NCBI RefSeq assembly: GCF_026262505.1
Contig: NC_067206.1
Coordinates: forward strand, 33,247,896-33,311,895
DNA from: Trichomonas vaginalis G3
Taxonomy: Eukaryota > Parabasalia > Trichomonadida > Trichomonadidae
Direction: 5' to 3'
DNA length: 64,000 bases
The notes beneath the pieces are model-generated. The model was not told where the DNA came from, made no database searches, and saw nothing but the letters and a program-made list of their open reading frames with translations. Positions 22,579 through 32,698 of the stretch are shown here, in pieces. The position numbers were made by a program, and so were the translations under genes. Within the stretch, counting starts at the first letter, position 1; each line of letters opens with the position of its first letter.

Positions 22579-22594
22579 TCATTATTTTTTTGAA
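22579..22594 (+). promoter_or_regulatory. Inr core promoter of the RIC1-like gene
   Basis: TCATTATTTTTTTGAA ends at the ATG at 22595. It is a strong match to TCA+1YTWYT and gives a 14-base leader. The promoter lies only 30 bases behind the tRNA terminator. Confidence 0.75.
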
Positions 22595-24883
22595 ATGATT
22601 TTTTTAGAAGATTTCTCACATATTTTGAAGCATATCAATGATGAAGTTACTGTTGACATACTCTACAATAATCACATTAATGCATATCTATTACTTTCAC
22701 CCCAATCTGCTTCGATTCTAAAATTTAATGATTCAGAACCAGAAATCAAATCGACATTTAACTTTACCACTCAACAATTGCAAAATGATATCTTGTGCGC
22801 AGCAACATTTATTGGGAAATTATCCTTTGCGTGCTTAAGTTCAATGGGAAAAATATTTTATTTTGAAATTGGTAAACAATATAGTGTTAATTATGTCAAG
22901 CAAATAATGATCAAAGAAAATGTACACTTTACATCCATCTCATCCTACAATGGATTCATTGCTGCAGGGGATAACCAAGGAAACTTTCGACTGATATCAA
23001 CAGAATCTGTAAATTCTGATAATTTTTGCATATCCATTAGTTTTAAAGTCTGTGAATGGCCAATTAAACACCTTTCTCTTAGTTCAAGAAAAGGAATTAT
23101 TTTATGTGCAGATGGATCTACAAAATTATTCAGCATTGATCGAACCATACTATCGAATAGCAAATATGAACTGAAATCAGCCATAATTCATACTTCTGGA
23201 GTTTCATTGGTTGCTGCTTCTCCAAAATCTCCATATATCGCACAATATCTTCCTTCTGGAGTACTACATATTACAAATTTCAAAAATTTTGACCAAAAAA
23301 TCAATGGTTGTCCTCAGATTTTTAGTTTTGCGTTCAGCAGTGATGGACAAACGATAATTGGTGCAACTCATGAAGGTTTCATTGCATGGTCATCACGTTG
23401 TCAACGATTAAGATATCTCACAAGTCGAGATATTGCAAATTCCAGGTGTATTTGCGCTTCTCCGTCATATTTACTTGCGTCAATTAATTCAGGAATCGCT
23501 GTTATTCCTCTTTTGATATCTCCCATGAATAGAAGTCCTCTCCTCTTTACAGGAGACAAAATAATTGAAGCAAGATCTTCAACAAATGGATGTATTGCAT
23601 TATCACATCATCCAAAAGATGTTGGAACAATCATTAATTGTGCTTCCGGTGAAGATGGTCGCTTAATTGCAGTTGTTGGCCAAAATGGATTTTCATTATT
23701 TGCCAAAGCAACTGCTAATTGGCATACACCTATTATCAAAGGAAGGTACCAACTAAAAGATGTTGATTTCATGGATAAAGTTCTTTGTATTACAGCTTTA
23801 TCACTAAATGAAGTCAAATATGTCCTTTTACTTGCGAAATCAACAGTTACTCGCAATCTAGAGATCATCAAAACGTTCCCTCTTGATGGATGTCCAGTTT
23901 CCATCAGAGCTTCCTCAGAATCAGTTTGTGTTGCTTACGGAAAGACTGTAATCATGGTAGATGCGCTATTTAATCAGACAAAAATAGTATTAAAAGAAGA
24001 TATAATATGCGCAGAACCTGTCTCTCCAACAACTTGTGTAGTTTTAACCAAAGATTTTAATTTACTTTATTATGCAAACGAAAAGGAAACAAAACTCCTC
24101 TCAAACATAATGTCCTTCTTCATTGACTCGAAGAATAAGATAATCTTCGCTCACAACGAATTCAAAATGCTTGCAGCGAAAATTCCTGAATTTGATTTCG
24201 TAACAATCAAAGAAAGTGAAGATATACCTATCGGAATCATTCCTGACCTGTTCGCGCTAGTAACTATTGAACCAGGTTCCACTTTACCACTTCATCCAGT
24301 TCTGACTTACTTCTTCAACAAAAAATTGATCGAGGAAGAAAAAAGTGTCAAAATTATTTCGATGTCACCTTTTTCACAAACCATCTTAATGCAAATTGCT
24401 GCAAATGCGAGTAGAGGAGGTAACATAGGAGAAGTAATTCCTTTTCTTAAGAAATTCCCTCAAAATTGGCCAATTATCATAACAGCCCTTTTAAGAACGC
24501 TGGAGCCACCAGACAGGGAAGAAGCGTTCAAGATAATTGGTCGTCCAACAGATTTGTTCTGTGAATTTACCCAATGTAAGATTGAAGAAAATAATAATCA
24601 AGATGCAAATATTTCTGAGCGAATTCCCCATTTCATATGTGAAGAAAAGCCGAATGAAGAATGTTTGCATAGAGGATCTTTGGTTTTAGAATTGATTTTT
24701 GCAGGAGATGGCGTTCCTCCTGCTCTTTCTGCAGCATTGTTCTTGTTGGAGAATTCTACTGATGTTTCTGATGATTTCCTTAGAGCTGTAAATGTTTTTG
24801 TTGCTGCTGCAAAGGAAATTCCAGAGAAACCTCAAGGCTTGACCGATTTAATCGAGAAAGCTGAAAAGTTATTGAATAAATGA
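22595..24883 (+). CDS. RIC1: RIC1-like protein (Ric1-Rgp1 Rab6 exchange-factor subunit)
   Basis: The protein has 762 residues. The N-terminal about 470 residues have irregular beta-propeller repeats (FSFAFSSDGQTIIGATHEGFIAW, GEDGRLIAVVGQNGFSLF). A mostly helical C-terminal half follows. Within it the stretch IGEVIPFLKKFPQNWPIIITALLRTLEPPDREEAFKIIGRPTDLF (about 600-645) fits the RIC1 domain pattern 'FL..FP......AR.TE...W..LF...G.P..LF'. RIC1 with RGP1 activates Rab6/Ypt6 at the Golgi for endosome-to-Golgi traffic. The protein is shorter than the human or yeast homologues. The main alternative is another propeller-plus-solenoid coat protein. Confidence 0.65.
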   Translation: MIFLEDFSHILKHINDEVTVDILYNNHINAYLLLSPQSASILKFNDSEPEIKSTFNFTTQQLQNDILCAATFIGKLSFACLSSMGKIFYFEIGKQYSVNYVKQIMIKENVHFTSISSYNGFIAAGDNQGNFRLISTESVNSDNFCISISFKVCEWPIKHLSLSSRKGIILCADGSTKLFSIDRTILSNSKYELKSAIIHTSGVSLVAASPKSPYIAQYLPSGVLHITNFKNFDQKINGCPQIFSFAFSSDGQTIIGATHEGFIAWSSRCQRLRYLTSRDIANSRCICASPSYLLASINSGIAVIPLLISPMNRSPLLFTGDKIIEARSSTNGCIALSHHPKDVGTIINCASGEDGRLIAVVGQNGFSLFAKATANWHTPIIKGRYQLKDVDFMDKVLCITALSLNEVKYVLLLAKSTVTRNLEIIKTFPLDGCPVSIRASSESVCVAYGKTVIMVDALFNQTKIVLKEDIICAEPVSPTTCVVLTKDFNLLYYANEKETKLLSNIMSFFIDSKNKIIFAHNEFKMLAAKIPEFDFVTIKESEDIPIGIIPDLFALVTIEPGSTLPLHPVLTYFFNKKLIEEEKSVKIISMSPFSQTILMQIAANASRGGNIGEVIPFLKKFPQNWPIIITALLRTLEPPDREEAFKIIGRPTDLFCEFTQCKIEENNNQDANISERIPHFICEEKPNEECLHRGSLVLELIFAGDGVPPALSAALFLLENSTDVSDDFLRAVNVFVAAAKEIPEKPQGLTDLIEKAEKLLNK

Positions 24884-25211
24884 TAGCTAATTATTTTGTT
24901 TTATGCTTGTAATTAATAAAATGTATGAAATTTCACATAATATTTTGAGATTTTCCTTAAAAATTGGATAATTTATTAATAAATAGAGCTTCAATGATTT
25001 TAAGTTTTTGTATATATATTCATATTCGAAAAACTAAAGATAATTTCCAAATTTCGAGATTTGGAATTTTCATAAGCATAATCAAATGTAAAAAAGTATG
25101 TAAATATATCTTAAGCAATGTGAGTAGGTTAAAAATGTCTTGTAAATATTGTATATGTAAAACAAATAATTTTATAACTTTAATTAATTACAAAAATACT
25201 AACAAAACGTC
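24884..25211. other. Intergenic between convergent genes
   Basis: Short AT-rich spacer between the 3' ends of the RIC1-like and cap methyltransferase genes. An 83-codon open frame has no support. Confidence 0.5.
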
Positions 25212-26255
25212 TTAAATTGGATTGTCAGGTACAATAACTGTCTTAGATTCACCAGTTTCTGCATCAAGATATGACATTTCGTTGGAAACTTTTGGATACC
25301 TTTTAACATTCTTTGGAATTTCAGTTGGATCACCGGATTTAACGAAGACGAATATGGAGTAAAGCCAAATAATGTCCCATTCGCTGTAAGTCATAGCAGC
25401 TCCAGAGAAATCTTTTGTTTTCTTTGTGAGAAGCTTAATATATAGATCCTTGGCTTCTGGATTTGAATTGCAAGCCTCGTAATAAAACTCTTGGAAACCT
25501 TTATTGTAAACTAATTCGCAATTCTTGGCTTTGAAAAGATCTATTAAGACTTTTGGATGAACAAGGTATTCTTCGATGCTATTGACAGCATTCTTTAAAT
25601 AGAAAATGTAGCCAGCGCCGAATGGTGGAATATTTTTGAGATCAAAGTTTCTTTTTGCGAGGTAGAGATCATTTGAGATCGTATCACTCGTTTCATCGCC
25701 TGGTGGGTATCTGTCGTATCTTTCTCTGAATAATCTGACGAGTCTGCATGCGTTGACTGTTGTTATTGAAATATATCTGCCGGGAAGTAACTGATCTGTT
25801 AGGTTTGCAACAGCTTTTTCTGCCATTTCTTGAGACTTGAAGGCATAATGGAGAGCAAACTGGCATGAAGAATAATGGAAAGTGATTTTTGGTAAAAGAG
25901 ATTTGAGATTGCAGTTAAAAGAGTCGCCAATAATAAACTGAGCTTTAATTTTGTCTGATAATGGTTTGTATTTTCTGTAACACTCTTTAACAGATTCATC
26001 AGATATATCAGCAAATGCGATAAAAGCTGGATTTTTTAATTTGTATTTTGGTATATCGCCTCCTTTTCCACAAGCAAGATCTAAAATGTTTGCATTTTGC
26101 TGTGGGCAGTATTTGAGAATTAGCCAACTTTTTACCCAGTTGTTAAATTCACGAAGATGAAATGTAGAAGATTCTGCTCTTTCCTTAAGTGATGTTGTTT
26201 TGGTTAGATTATATCCATCTGCTACGGTATTAACAATGAAATCCTTTATAGACAT
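25212..26255 (-). CDS. mRNA cap (guanine-N7) methyltransferase
   Basis: The protein has 347 residues. After a short N-terminal region (KERAESSTFHLREFNNWVKSWLI) comes the SAM-binding motif I ILDLACGKGGDIPKYKL (about residues 57-73). The family motif SSCQFALHYAF (cap-binding/catalytic segment) is at about 129-139. The post-motif LLPGRYISITTVNACRLVRLFRERY and the late PPFGAGYIFYLK block follow. This is the Abd1/RNMT order, so the enzyme should convert GpppN to m7GpppN on nascent transcripts in the nucleus. The reading frame is complete. The ATG at 26253-26255 is preceded by CTTCAA (TCAAATG), as in the proteasome gene. Confidence 0.88.
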   Translation of the reverse strand: MSIKDFIVNTVADGYNLTKTTSLKERAESSTFHLREFNNWVKSWLILKYCPQQNANILDLACGKGGDIPKYKLKNPAFIAFADISDESVKECYRKYKPLSDKIKAQFIIGDSFNCNLKSLLPKITFHYSSCQFALHYAFKSQEMAEKAVANLTDQLLPGRYISITTVNACRLVRLFRERYDRYPPGDETSDTISNDLYLAKRNFDLKNIPPFGAGYIFYLKNAVNSIEEYLVHPKVLIDLFKAKNCELVYNKGFQEFYYEACNSNPEAKDLYIKLLTKKTKDFSGAAMTYSEWDIIWLYSIFVFVKSGDPTEIPKNVKRYPKVSNEMSYLDAETGESKTVIVPDNPI

Positions 26256-27223
26256 TTGAAGTTTACAAATAGAATAAGTTTACATGTCAAATATTACTTG
26301 CTCAAAAGAAATAATGCACTCTTGTGCAAGAAATAGCATTCTTAGGGGAATATCCATGTGTTGTGAACATAGACTTTGAAAAAAATTAACTTGATCTGCT
26401 TTATCAGAGAAATATTTTACTTTATATTACTTAATTCATATATTTTCATTGCTTAATTAAGCATGTATGAGATAAAAATAAAAGTCCGCTATATGAATAA
26501 TATTGTTACGTAGAAAATAATCTTTTATGGATTAAAAAATCATTTTGAGCATTAATTGATGCAAATTGTATTGTTAATGGTTCTAGTAAATTGTATTTTA
26601 AGTCACATATAGGTGCATTACAATGAATGAATATGGAACTGATTAAAATAGGTTAAAATATTATACCTGTTTCACAAAAGAAAATATATGCATATATGGG
26701 ATTCTATAATGCTAAAAGAGTTAGAGAATTAATGAAGGGAAACTCGACAATTGAAGAGTTATAATACAATATCATAACAATGATCTCTTGGATAAAAGTA
26801 TTTGTTTATTGATGTTTTACATATGAGCACATTGATTGAGATGTTCTTATCGCACTATCCACAAAGATTCAAATGGAAAATAGCAGATTCATGAAATTTA
26901 ATTTATGATAAATTCTTTTTCATCTGTAGTATATTATTTTTAATCACTAGAAATATGAAGTTGTAAAAATGTCTTACATTTGTCACCTTTTCTTGGCAAT
27001 TTTGAATTTTTTATCTCTTACCTGCCCTGAACATTATTCTATATAACGGATTGATGATTCAAAGTCTTTTTCAGGTTGAATCCGCTTCCCCTATCGATTT
27101 TGCATACTTTACAAATTAATATTGAATAGATACCAGGTCGATACTTTAATTTTGTATATCTCATGTAATGCAGAACTTTCCAAAATTTTCAATTGTGAAG
27201 AAAAAAATTCAATCAATTTGGCT
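26256..27223. other. Intergenic between divergent genes
   Basis: About 970 bases between the cap methyltransferase and PNP promoters. AT-rich, with no gene, tRNA or clear repeat seen. A frame opening at the TTG at 27122 runs into PNP but lacks an ATG. Confidence 0.45.
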
Positions 27224-27232
27224 TCATCTTTC
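27224..27232 (+). promoter_or_regulatory. Inr core promoter of PNP
   Basis: TCATCTTTC ends directly at the ATG at 27233. TCA+1 gives a 7-base leader. This supports the internal ATG over any upstream start. Confidence 0.75.
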
Positions 27233-27943
27233 ATGGCAACACCCCATAACTCTGCTCAGGTTGGCGATTTCGCTGAAACAGTCCTCATGTGCGGTGATCC
27301 ACTCCGCGCTAAGCTCATTGCTGAGACATATCTTGAAAATCCAAAGCTTGTCAACAATGTTCGTGGCATTCAAGGCTACACCGGCACATACAAGGGAAAG
27401 CCAATCTCTGTCATGGGCCATGGTATGGGCTTGCCATCAATCTGCATCTATGCAGAGGAGCTTTACTCCACATACAAGGTCAAGACAATCATCCGTGTTG
27501 GTACATGCGGCGCAATTGACATGGACATCCACACACGCGATATCGTTATCTTCACCTCTGCTGGTACAAACTCCAAGATCAACAGAATCCGCTTCATGGA
27601 TCACGATTATCCAGCCACAGCATCTTTCGATGTTGTTTGCGCCTTAGTTGATGCTGCTAAGGAACTCAACATCCCAGCTAAGGTCGGTAAGGGATTCTCA
27701 ACAGATCTCTTCTACAATCCACAAACCGAACTCGCACAGCTCATGAACAAGTTCCACTTCCTCGCTGTTGAAATGGAATCTGCTGGCCTCTTCCCAATTG
27801 CTGACCTTTATGGCGCAAGAGCTGGCTGCATCTGCACAGTTTCAGATCACATCCTCCACCATGAAGAAACAACAGCCGAAGAACGCCAGAACTCCTTCCA
27901 AAACATGATGAAGATCGCACTTGAAGCAGCAATCAAATTATAA
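27233..27943 (+). CDS. PNP: Purine nucleoside phosphorylase (DeoD type)
   Basis: The protein has 236 residues. It cleaves purine nucleosides with phosphate to base plus ribose-1-phosphate in the cytosol. This is central for trichomonads, which cannot make purines and depend on salvage. Motifs of the hexameric bacterial-type enzyme are present: NSAQVGDFAETVLMCGDPLRA (phosphate/ribose binding), SVMGHGMGLPS, IIRVGTCGAI, EMESAGLF (ribose-binding Glu) and CTVSDHI (catalytic Asp). The length equals the known T. vaginalis enzyme, which is of bacterial origin. The more GC-rich, C-ending codons than in its neighbours suggest high expression. Confidence 0.97.
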   Translation: MATPHNSAQVGDFAETVLMCGDPLRAKLIAETYLENPKLVNNVRGIQGYTGTYKGKPISVMGHGMGLPSICIYAEELYSTYKVKTIIRVGTCGAIDMDIHTRDIVIFTSAGTNSKINRIRFMDHDYPATASFDVVCALVDAAKELNIPAKVGKGFSTDLFYNPQTELAQLMNKFHFLAVEMESAGLFPIADLYGARAGCICTVSDHILHHEETTAEERQNSFQNMMKIALEAAIKL

Positions 27944-28743
27944 GGACATTTCATTAGGGCAATCTAATGATTGGTCCTCGGATCTAAACTATTATCACCG
28001 AATTACTTTTAATTTTTAACCTTTTTAGTGATCGTTCGTTTTCAAATAAATATACCATTAATAAATGTTAGAAAAATGATGGATAAATTGTTTCAAACTA
28101 AGTTGTATGTAATTTTTTATTCGCTTATGCTTTTGAATCGACATAAATTTGTAAATACATGGATTTTAATTTTTATTTTAGTGCATACTTTAACCATTAG
28201 TTCACTATTCTTAATATAATTTAGTTTATATGATTTTGATTGTAGATTTATGATAGATGTTGCTATTTTTGAGGATATATTTAGAATTTTTTCCTTATAA
28301 ATGTTAATTCACGATATACATAGTGAACATGCATAATTTTGATGCTAACTACCTTATCATTACTTGACTATTTTCTCCAAAAAAAATCGCAAAATAATAA
28401 AATTAATGCAAAACATAAGAATTTTGTCATTAAATATTGCAAAATGTAATTTTTTTTGAAAATTAAATCTCTAAAATCATATTAAATTATGTGAATAGAT
28501 TATTGTTATATGTTGAGATCTCTTCAAATCTAATTCATGAAATATTTCAAATGATATTTTTTAAAATTTTCAAATAAGAATACTTGAAACAACCTTTTAT
28601 CCTGAATACAAAGGATATTTCATTAAAGTTAGCTCGAAAATTTGACGACTAGAAAAGATCATTTTTTTGTCTGAGGACAAAAACACAATATTAGAGAAAG
28701 TTCGAGTTGCCTTGTAAATTGTTTCAATTGAATCAGAAATTTG
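27944..28743. other. Intergenic
   Basis: About 800 bases of AT-rich sequence. A 63-codon frame at 28028-28219 has no supporting feature. Nothing else is seen. Confidence 0.5.
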
Positions 28744-28756
28744 TCATTTTTGGAAA
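28744..28756 (+). promoter_or_regulatory. Inr core promoter of the multi-pass membrane protein
   Basis: TCATTTTTGGAAA ends at the ATG at 28757. TCA+1 gives an 11-base leader. Confidence 0.7.
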
Positions 28757-29512
28757 ATGATTCTAAAATTCCTCAAGACATTTATCAGAACAACTTTTAT
28801 CTACATAGTAACGATGTTTTCCCCATATTATTTACTGACTTTCTTCGAACTCGTCATTTTCGCCTTCACTTTCTCTGATAAAACAAAATTTAACGATTTT
28901 TACGATTTTCTTTTAGAGTTACATACTCAGATGACGCCAATTATTGTTCTTTTCTTTCTTCTGTTCCCTTTTCTTCAGAATATTTTCAAATTCAGGGTGG
29001 TCCCCAAGACTGGATACAGAAAACAGAAATTCAATGTTCCAAATCGAGCAATAGCACTTATATGCCTCGTTTCCATCTACTCATTTAAAAAATACATGTA
29101 TTTTTCAATTGGACTCTCAATATGTGGAACAATTGTGTATTATTTCGATGAACAATCAGACTTACCTGAAATAGCATTTACATTTGCACTTGAACTCTTA
29201 ATGTTTTTCTTGAGCAAAATTTTACAAAATTATTTCAGAATTGCGTTCTTGGTTCCATCTATTGTCTTATCATTAGCTTTTCTATTCATCAAACGATTTC
29301 AATTATTACTTACACCAAATGATTTCACAGAATTTATAGTAACGCTATTCCAACAGTTTGGTGTTTTACTTTTCGAAATTGTTGTTAGCTACGGTCCAAG
29401 GAGACACGGAATTACAGGATTTTTAGCTTTATTCCTTCATTACGCAATTTATGTTGCATCATTTTATGTTAAATCCTCCATTCACTACCCAGCTCAAACG
29501 AAAAAGGAGTAA
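28757..29512 (+). CDS. Multi-pass membrane protein of unknown function
   Basis: The protein has 251 residues, very rich in Phe, Leu and Ile. I see about seven hydrophobic segments (near residues 10-35, 57-75, 93-112, 115-130, 138-158, 162-182 and 190-212) and a further one near 222-238. A basic loop (FRVVPKTGYRKQKFNVPNRA) lies at about 80-99. The C-terminus is polar (HYPAQTKKE). No transporter signature is recognised. It may act in an internal membrane or at the surface. The good Inr and uninterrupted frame make it a real gene. Confidence 0.75.
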   Translation: MILKFLKTFIRTTFIYIVTMFSPYYLLTFFELVIFAFTFSDKTKFNDFYDFLLELHTQMTPIIVLFFLLFPFLQNIFKFRVVPKTGYRKQKFNVPNRAIALICLVSIYSFKKYMYFSIGLSICGTIVYYFDEQSDLPEIAFTFALELLMFFLSKILQNYFRIAFLVPSIVLSLAFLFIKRFQLLLTPNDFTEFIVTLFQQFGVLLFEIVVSYGPRRHGITGFLALFLHYAIYVASFYVKSSIHYPAQTKKE

Positions 29513-29801
29513 TTATCGTATTATTTGTTTTTGTCGTTACCCTTTAAAATCTTCTATTTATTACTTTATTTGAACCAATGATTTTTCAAAACAGAGTAAT
29601 TAAATAACCCAACAACCTATAATCTCCGCCAAATGATTAGGATACTTCTTATTTTAATCAAATAAGATTATATAAAAAAATTATTTTAATTTTGTTGCAT
29701 ATGAATGAAAACCAATGCAAAATAGTATTTAAATATAGGTATAGTGTAAAAATAATCTCTAGTTTTATGTTTTTATTGTAATTTAACTCTATAAATTATA
29801 T
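29513..29801. other. Intergenic between convergent genes
   Basis: Spacer of 289 bases between the 3' ends of the membrane protein and GPN3-like genes. AT-rich with no feature seen. Confidence 0.45.
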
Positions 29802-30638
29802 TTAGTCTTTATTTTCTAATGGATCTGGTCCTTCATCTTCCATATCTTGGTTACCAAATTCAGGATCATCATTATCAGCGTTATCGAAGTATTGCAAAAT
29901 GATATCAATTTCTGTTGAAATTCCAACGACATTATCCTCATCTTTGATGTTCAAAGGATAAAATTGAAGTAAATTGAAGTTGTCGATCAATTCGCAAATC
30001 TTTGTTGTCAATTTATCAATTGATGTTCCTTTTTTAACAGAAGAACCAAGGGACATTGTATCCATTTCTGTAAATAAATCGAGAGTATCCTTTTGCTGGG
30101 GAGAAAGAAGATCGCATTTTGAAAGAATGTTAAAATGTGGAATTTCTAACATGGTCATTGCAGAAAGGGCAACAAGACCACCACTGAGGAATTTCGATGG
30201 ATCAATCATGAACTGTGAATCAAGAAGAAAGACAGCACAAAGATGGTAGCCTTTTTCTTGAAGCATAGCAATAAGTCTAGGAAGGATATTTAAGTGGGAG
30301 AAGAGTTCGATTTGTCCAGGGAAGTCTATGAGGAGATAATCGTATTCGTGCTCTCCAATTTCTGTATCAAACCATTCATAATCACTAACAACTTGCTCCA
30401 TACAGTAAATAAGAGCGCCATTGGGTCCAAAACCGTGCTTGTTCATGACTTCTTTGACATTAATAGCTTCACGAATATCAATTACTGGGTCATAAAATAA
30501 TTCATCGGCTGCTGGATCAAGATTTACACAATGAACAACACGCTTGATTGTTTCGTAGTGCTCGGCCATTCTTCTTATGTATGTGGACTTGCCGGAGCCC
30601 GCAGGGCCCATGACAATTTGTGCAAATCTTGTCGACAT
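29802..30638 (-). CDS. GPN3: GPN-loop GTPase, GPN3-like
   Basis: The protein has 278 residues. The P-loop GPAGSGKST (residues 12-20) follows a start like that of GPN3 (RFAQIVMGPAGSGKS). The insertion motif Gly-Pro-Asn is present as GFGPNGALIYCME (about 69-81). The Walker B/G3 motif is DFPGQIELFSHL and the G4-like motif is LSKCDLLS. FLLDSQFMIDPSKFLSG...ALSAM is characteristic of GPN2/GPN3. These GTPases assemble RNA polymerase II and bring it into the nucleus. The acidic tail (DNADNDDPEFGNQDMEDEGPD) is a local feature. GPN2 is the main alternative. Confidence 0.85.
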   Translation of the reverse strand: MSTRFAQIVMGPAGSGKSTYIRRMAEHYETIKRVVHCVNLDPAADELFYDPVIDIREAINVKEVMNKHGFGPNGALIYCMEQVVSDYEWFDTEIGEHEYDYLLIDFPGQIELFSHLNILPRLIAMLQEKGYHLCAVFLLDSQFMIDPSKFLSGGLVALSAMTMLEIPHFNILSKCDLLSPQQKDTLDLFTEMDTMSLGSSVKKGTSIDKLTTKICELIDNFNLLQFYPLNIKDEDNVVGISTEIDIILQYFDNADNDDPEFGNQDMEDEGPDPLENKD

Positions 30639-30648
30639 GGAAAAGTGA
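30639..30648 (-). promoter_or_regulatory. Inr core promoter of the GPN3-like gene
   Basis: On the minus strand TCACTTTTCC abuts the ATG, one of the best Inr matches in the window (TCA+1YTWYT). The leader is 8 bases. Confidence 0.75.
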
Positions 30649-31402
30649 AAAATTTTAAAGACAATTCTGACAAATTACATGTCAAAAAATCAAATTTAAA
30701 TGTTTTCTGGCAAATGATTCATATAGCAAAAGAATCAAATCAATGAAAAAATTACTTAGCTTCCAGAGAAGTGCATATTTTCACGTTCGATTTCCAAATA
30801 CAAATAGATTCTTTTGAATTAATGTCAGCCAATTTAATTTATAAGCAGAGTTTGAAAAGTATGTCAACATTGGTTAATGTGAATAAGGGCAAGATATGGC
30901 GATGATTATTTGAGTTGTGAATCATGAAAATGCCAAACATTGAGAAAAAGCAATGTGAATAACTAGATGTGTCACTGACTAAAATCATTATGGTAAGTGA
31001 AGCAAGTTAGATTACGATTAATTTCGAACGAAATTTGAAAGAGCTAACTAATTCCGATCTTTCAATGCTAAGCACAGATCCCTGAAAGGGAACAAAATCG
31101 ATTAATTTCGAACTTTCATTATTATAGTAAACCAATTTACAGTTTTTTTCAGAGTGTTGAAATTGAAAAAATTGACATATAAATTTCATTTGATAACGAT
31201 TTTATCGATATTTCAATTATCTGAAAGCAACTGTAATAAACAGAAATTCATCAAAAGTGACAGCTCTCAATTTTTTGACATTTGTAAATTCTAAATTGAA
31301 TGAGAAAAATGAAATAATACTAAGCATAATACAATATTCTAGATTTAATTATAATTAGGAAAAAGTTAGTTTTGAGAGTACTTTTCATAGGCATATAGAA
31401 TG
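30649..31402. other. Intergenic
   Basis: AT-rich sequence with no gene. A 60-codon frame at 31007-31189 has no support. Confidence 0.45.
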
Positions 31403-32325
31403 AAATCTTCTGAAAAATAATATCACATAAACTCATATTATTTTCTAATATATAACTATTTTATATAAAAATCAAATTCAATGATCTTAAAAGCGAAGGA
31501 TAAACCTCAAAATTTACGAATATAATGAGTGGGAATATAATGCTTATCTATCATAAAACCATATGAAATATCAATTTTTGCTTTACGCCTAATTTTTGAC
31601 GACAATTAGCAAAAAATGTTAAATGTTAACACTCAGTCCATTTGAATATGAAAAATAAAATTGACTTTGATTAAATGTTTTTATTTATCATGCAATTCTT
31701 CTTGCGACCAAAGATTTGAATAAAATTTCAAAAAATAAGATAGCTTAAAAAATAATATACGGTAGTGTTTACTAATAAATGAATAGTATATAAATTCTAT
31801 TAAAATGGATTTGATCCAAAAAAATATAAAACCAAAAATAATTGTTATAATTTAAATGAAGAAGTAATTTAAAACGATTTTATTTATGATCAAATTTTAT
31901 ATATTTTTTTGGATCAAATCCATTTTAATAGAATTTATATACTATTCATCTATTAGTAAACACTACCGTACATTATTTTTTAAGCTATCTTATTTTTTGA
32001 AATTTTATTCAAATCTTTGGTCGCAAGAAGAATTGCATGATAAATAAAAACATTTAATCAAAGTCAATTTTATTTTTCATATTCAAATGGACTGAGTGTT
32101 AACATTTAACATTTTTTGCTAATTGTCGTCAAAAATTAGGCGTAAAGCAAAAATTGATATTTCATATGGTTTTATGATAGATAAGCATTATATTCCCACT
32201 CATTATATTCGTAAATTTTGAGGTTTATCCTTCGCTTTTAAGATCATTGAATTTGATTTTTATATAAAATAGTTATATATTAGAAAATAATATGAGTTTA
32301 TGTGATATTATTTTTCAGAAGATTT
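31403..32325. repeat. Foldback element (two arms of about 425 bp)
   Basis: Left arm 31403 to about 31828 and right arm about 31901-32325 are nearly perfect inverted copies. The outer end is AAATCTTCTGAAAAATAAT and the inner end is GGATTTGATCCAAAAAAA. They are separated by about 70 bases. There is no coding capacity and no clear target duplication in the immediate flanks. This looks like a MITE or foldback element. If transcribed it would give a very long hairpin RNA. Confidence 0.85.
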
Positions 32326-32698
32326 TGTGTTCTTCTTCAAAATTTTATTTTTTTATTAAAAAGAATCTTTACAAAATATACATTTACTTTAATTAATATT
32401 TAAAAACGTGCTCTATCAAAGGTTCCAAAAATTCAATATTTTAGCTTTTCTGAGGTGTCACTTTTGATGAATTTCTGTTTACAACACAACACTCATCTAG
32501 AGGACATTTCTAATATTATGTACCTATTTTTGGGAGACTGTCAGGATTGAATACTTTCTGAGAATTTTTCAACGTGCTGCGAATAAATTCTTTCTTTTTA
32601 AAATAATAGCAATGAAGTTTAATATAGGTAGGATATCACTTGAAAAGTGCCAACAATTTTTAGACTTTTGCTTTTTTAACTAATACCTTATTGTTTAT
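32326..32698. other. Intergenic upstream of the BspA-like gene
   Basis: AT-rich spacer holding the presumed promoter of the LRR gene. No clear Inr was identified. Confidence 0.4.

Noticed and set aside
27122..27232. Upstream extension of PNP
   Set aside because: It would begin at TTG, and the Inr and known enzyme length both fix the start at 27233.
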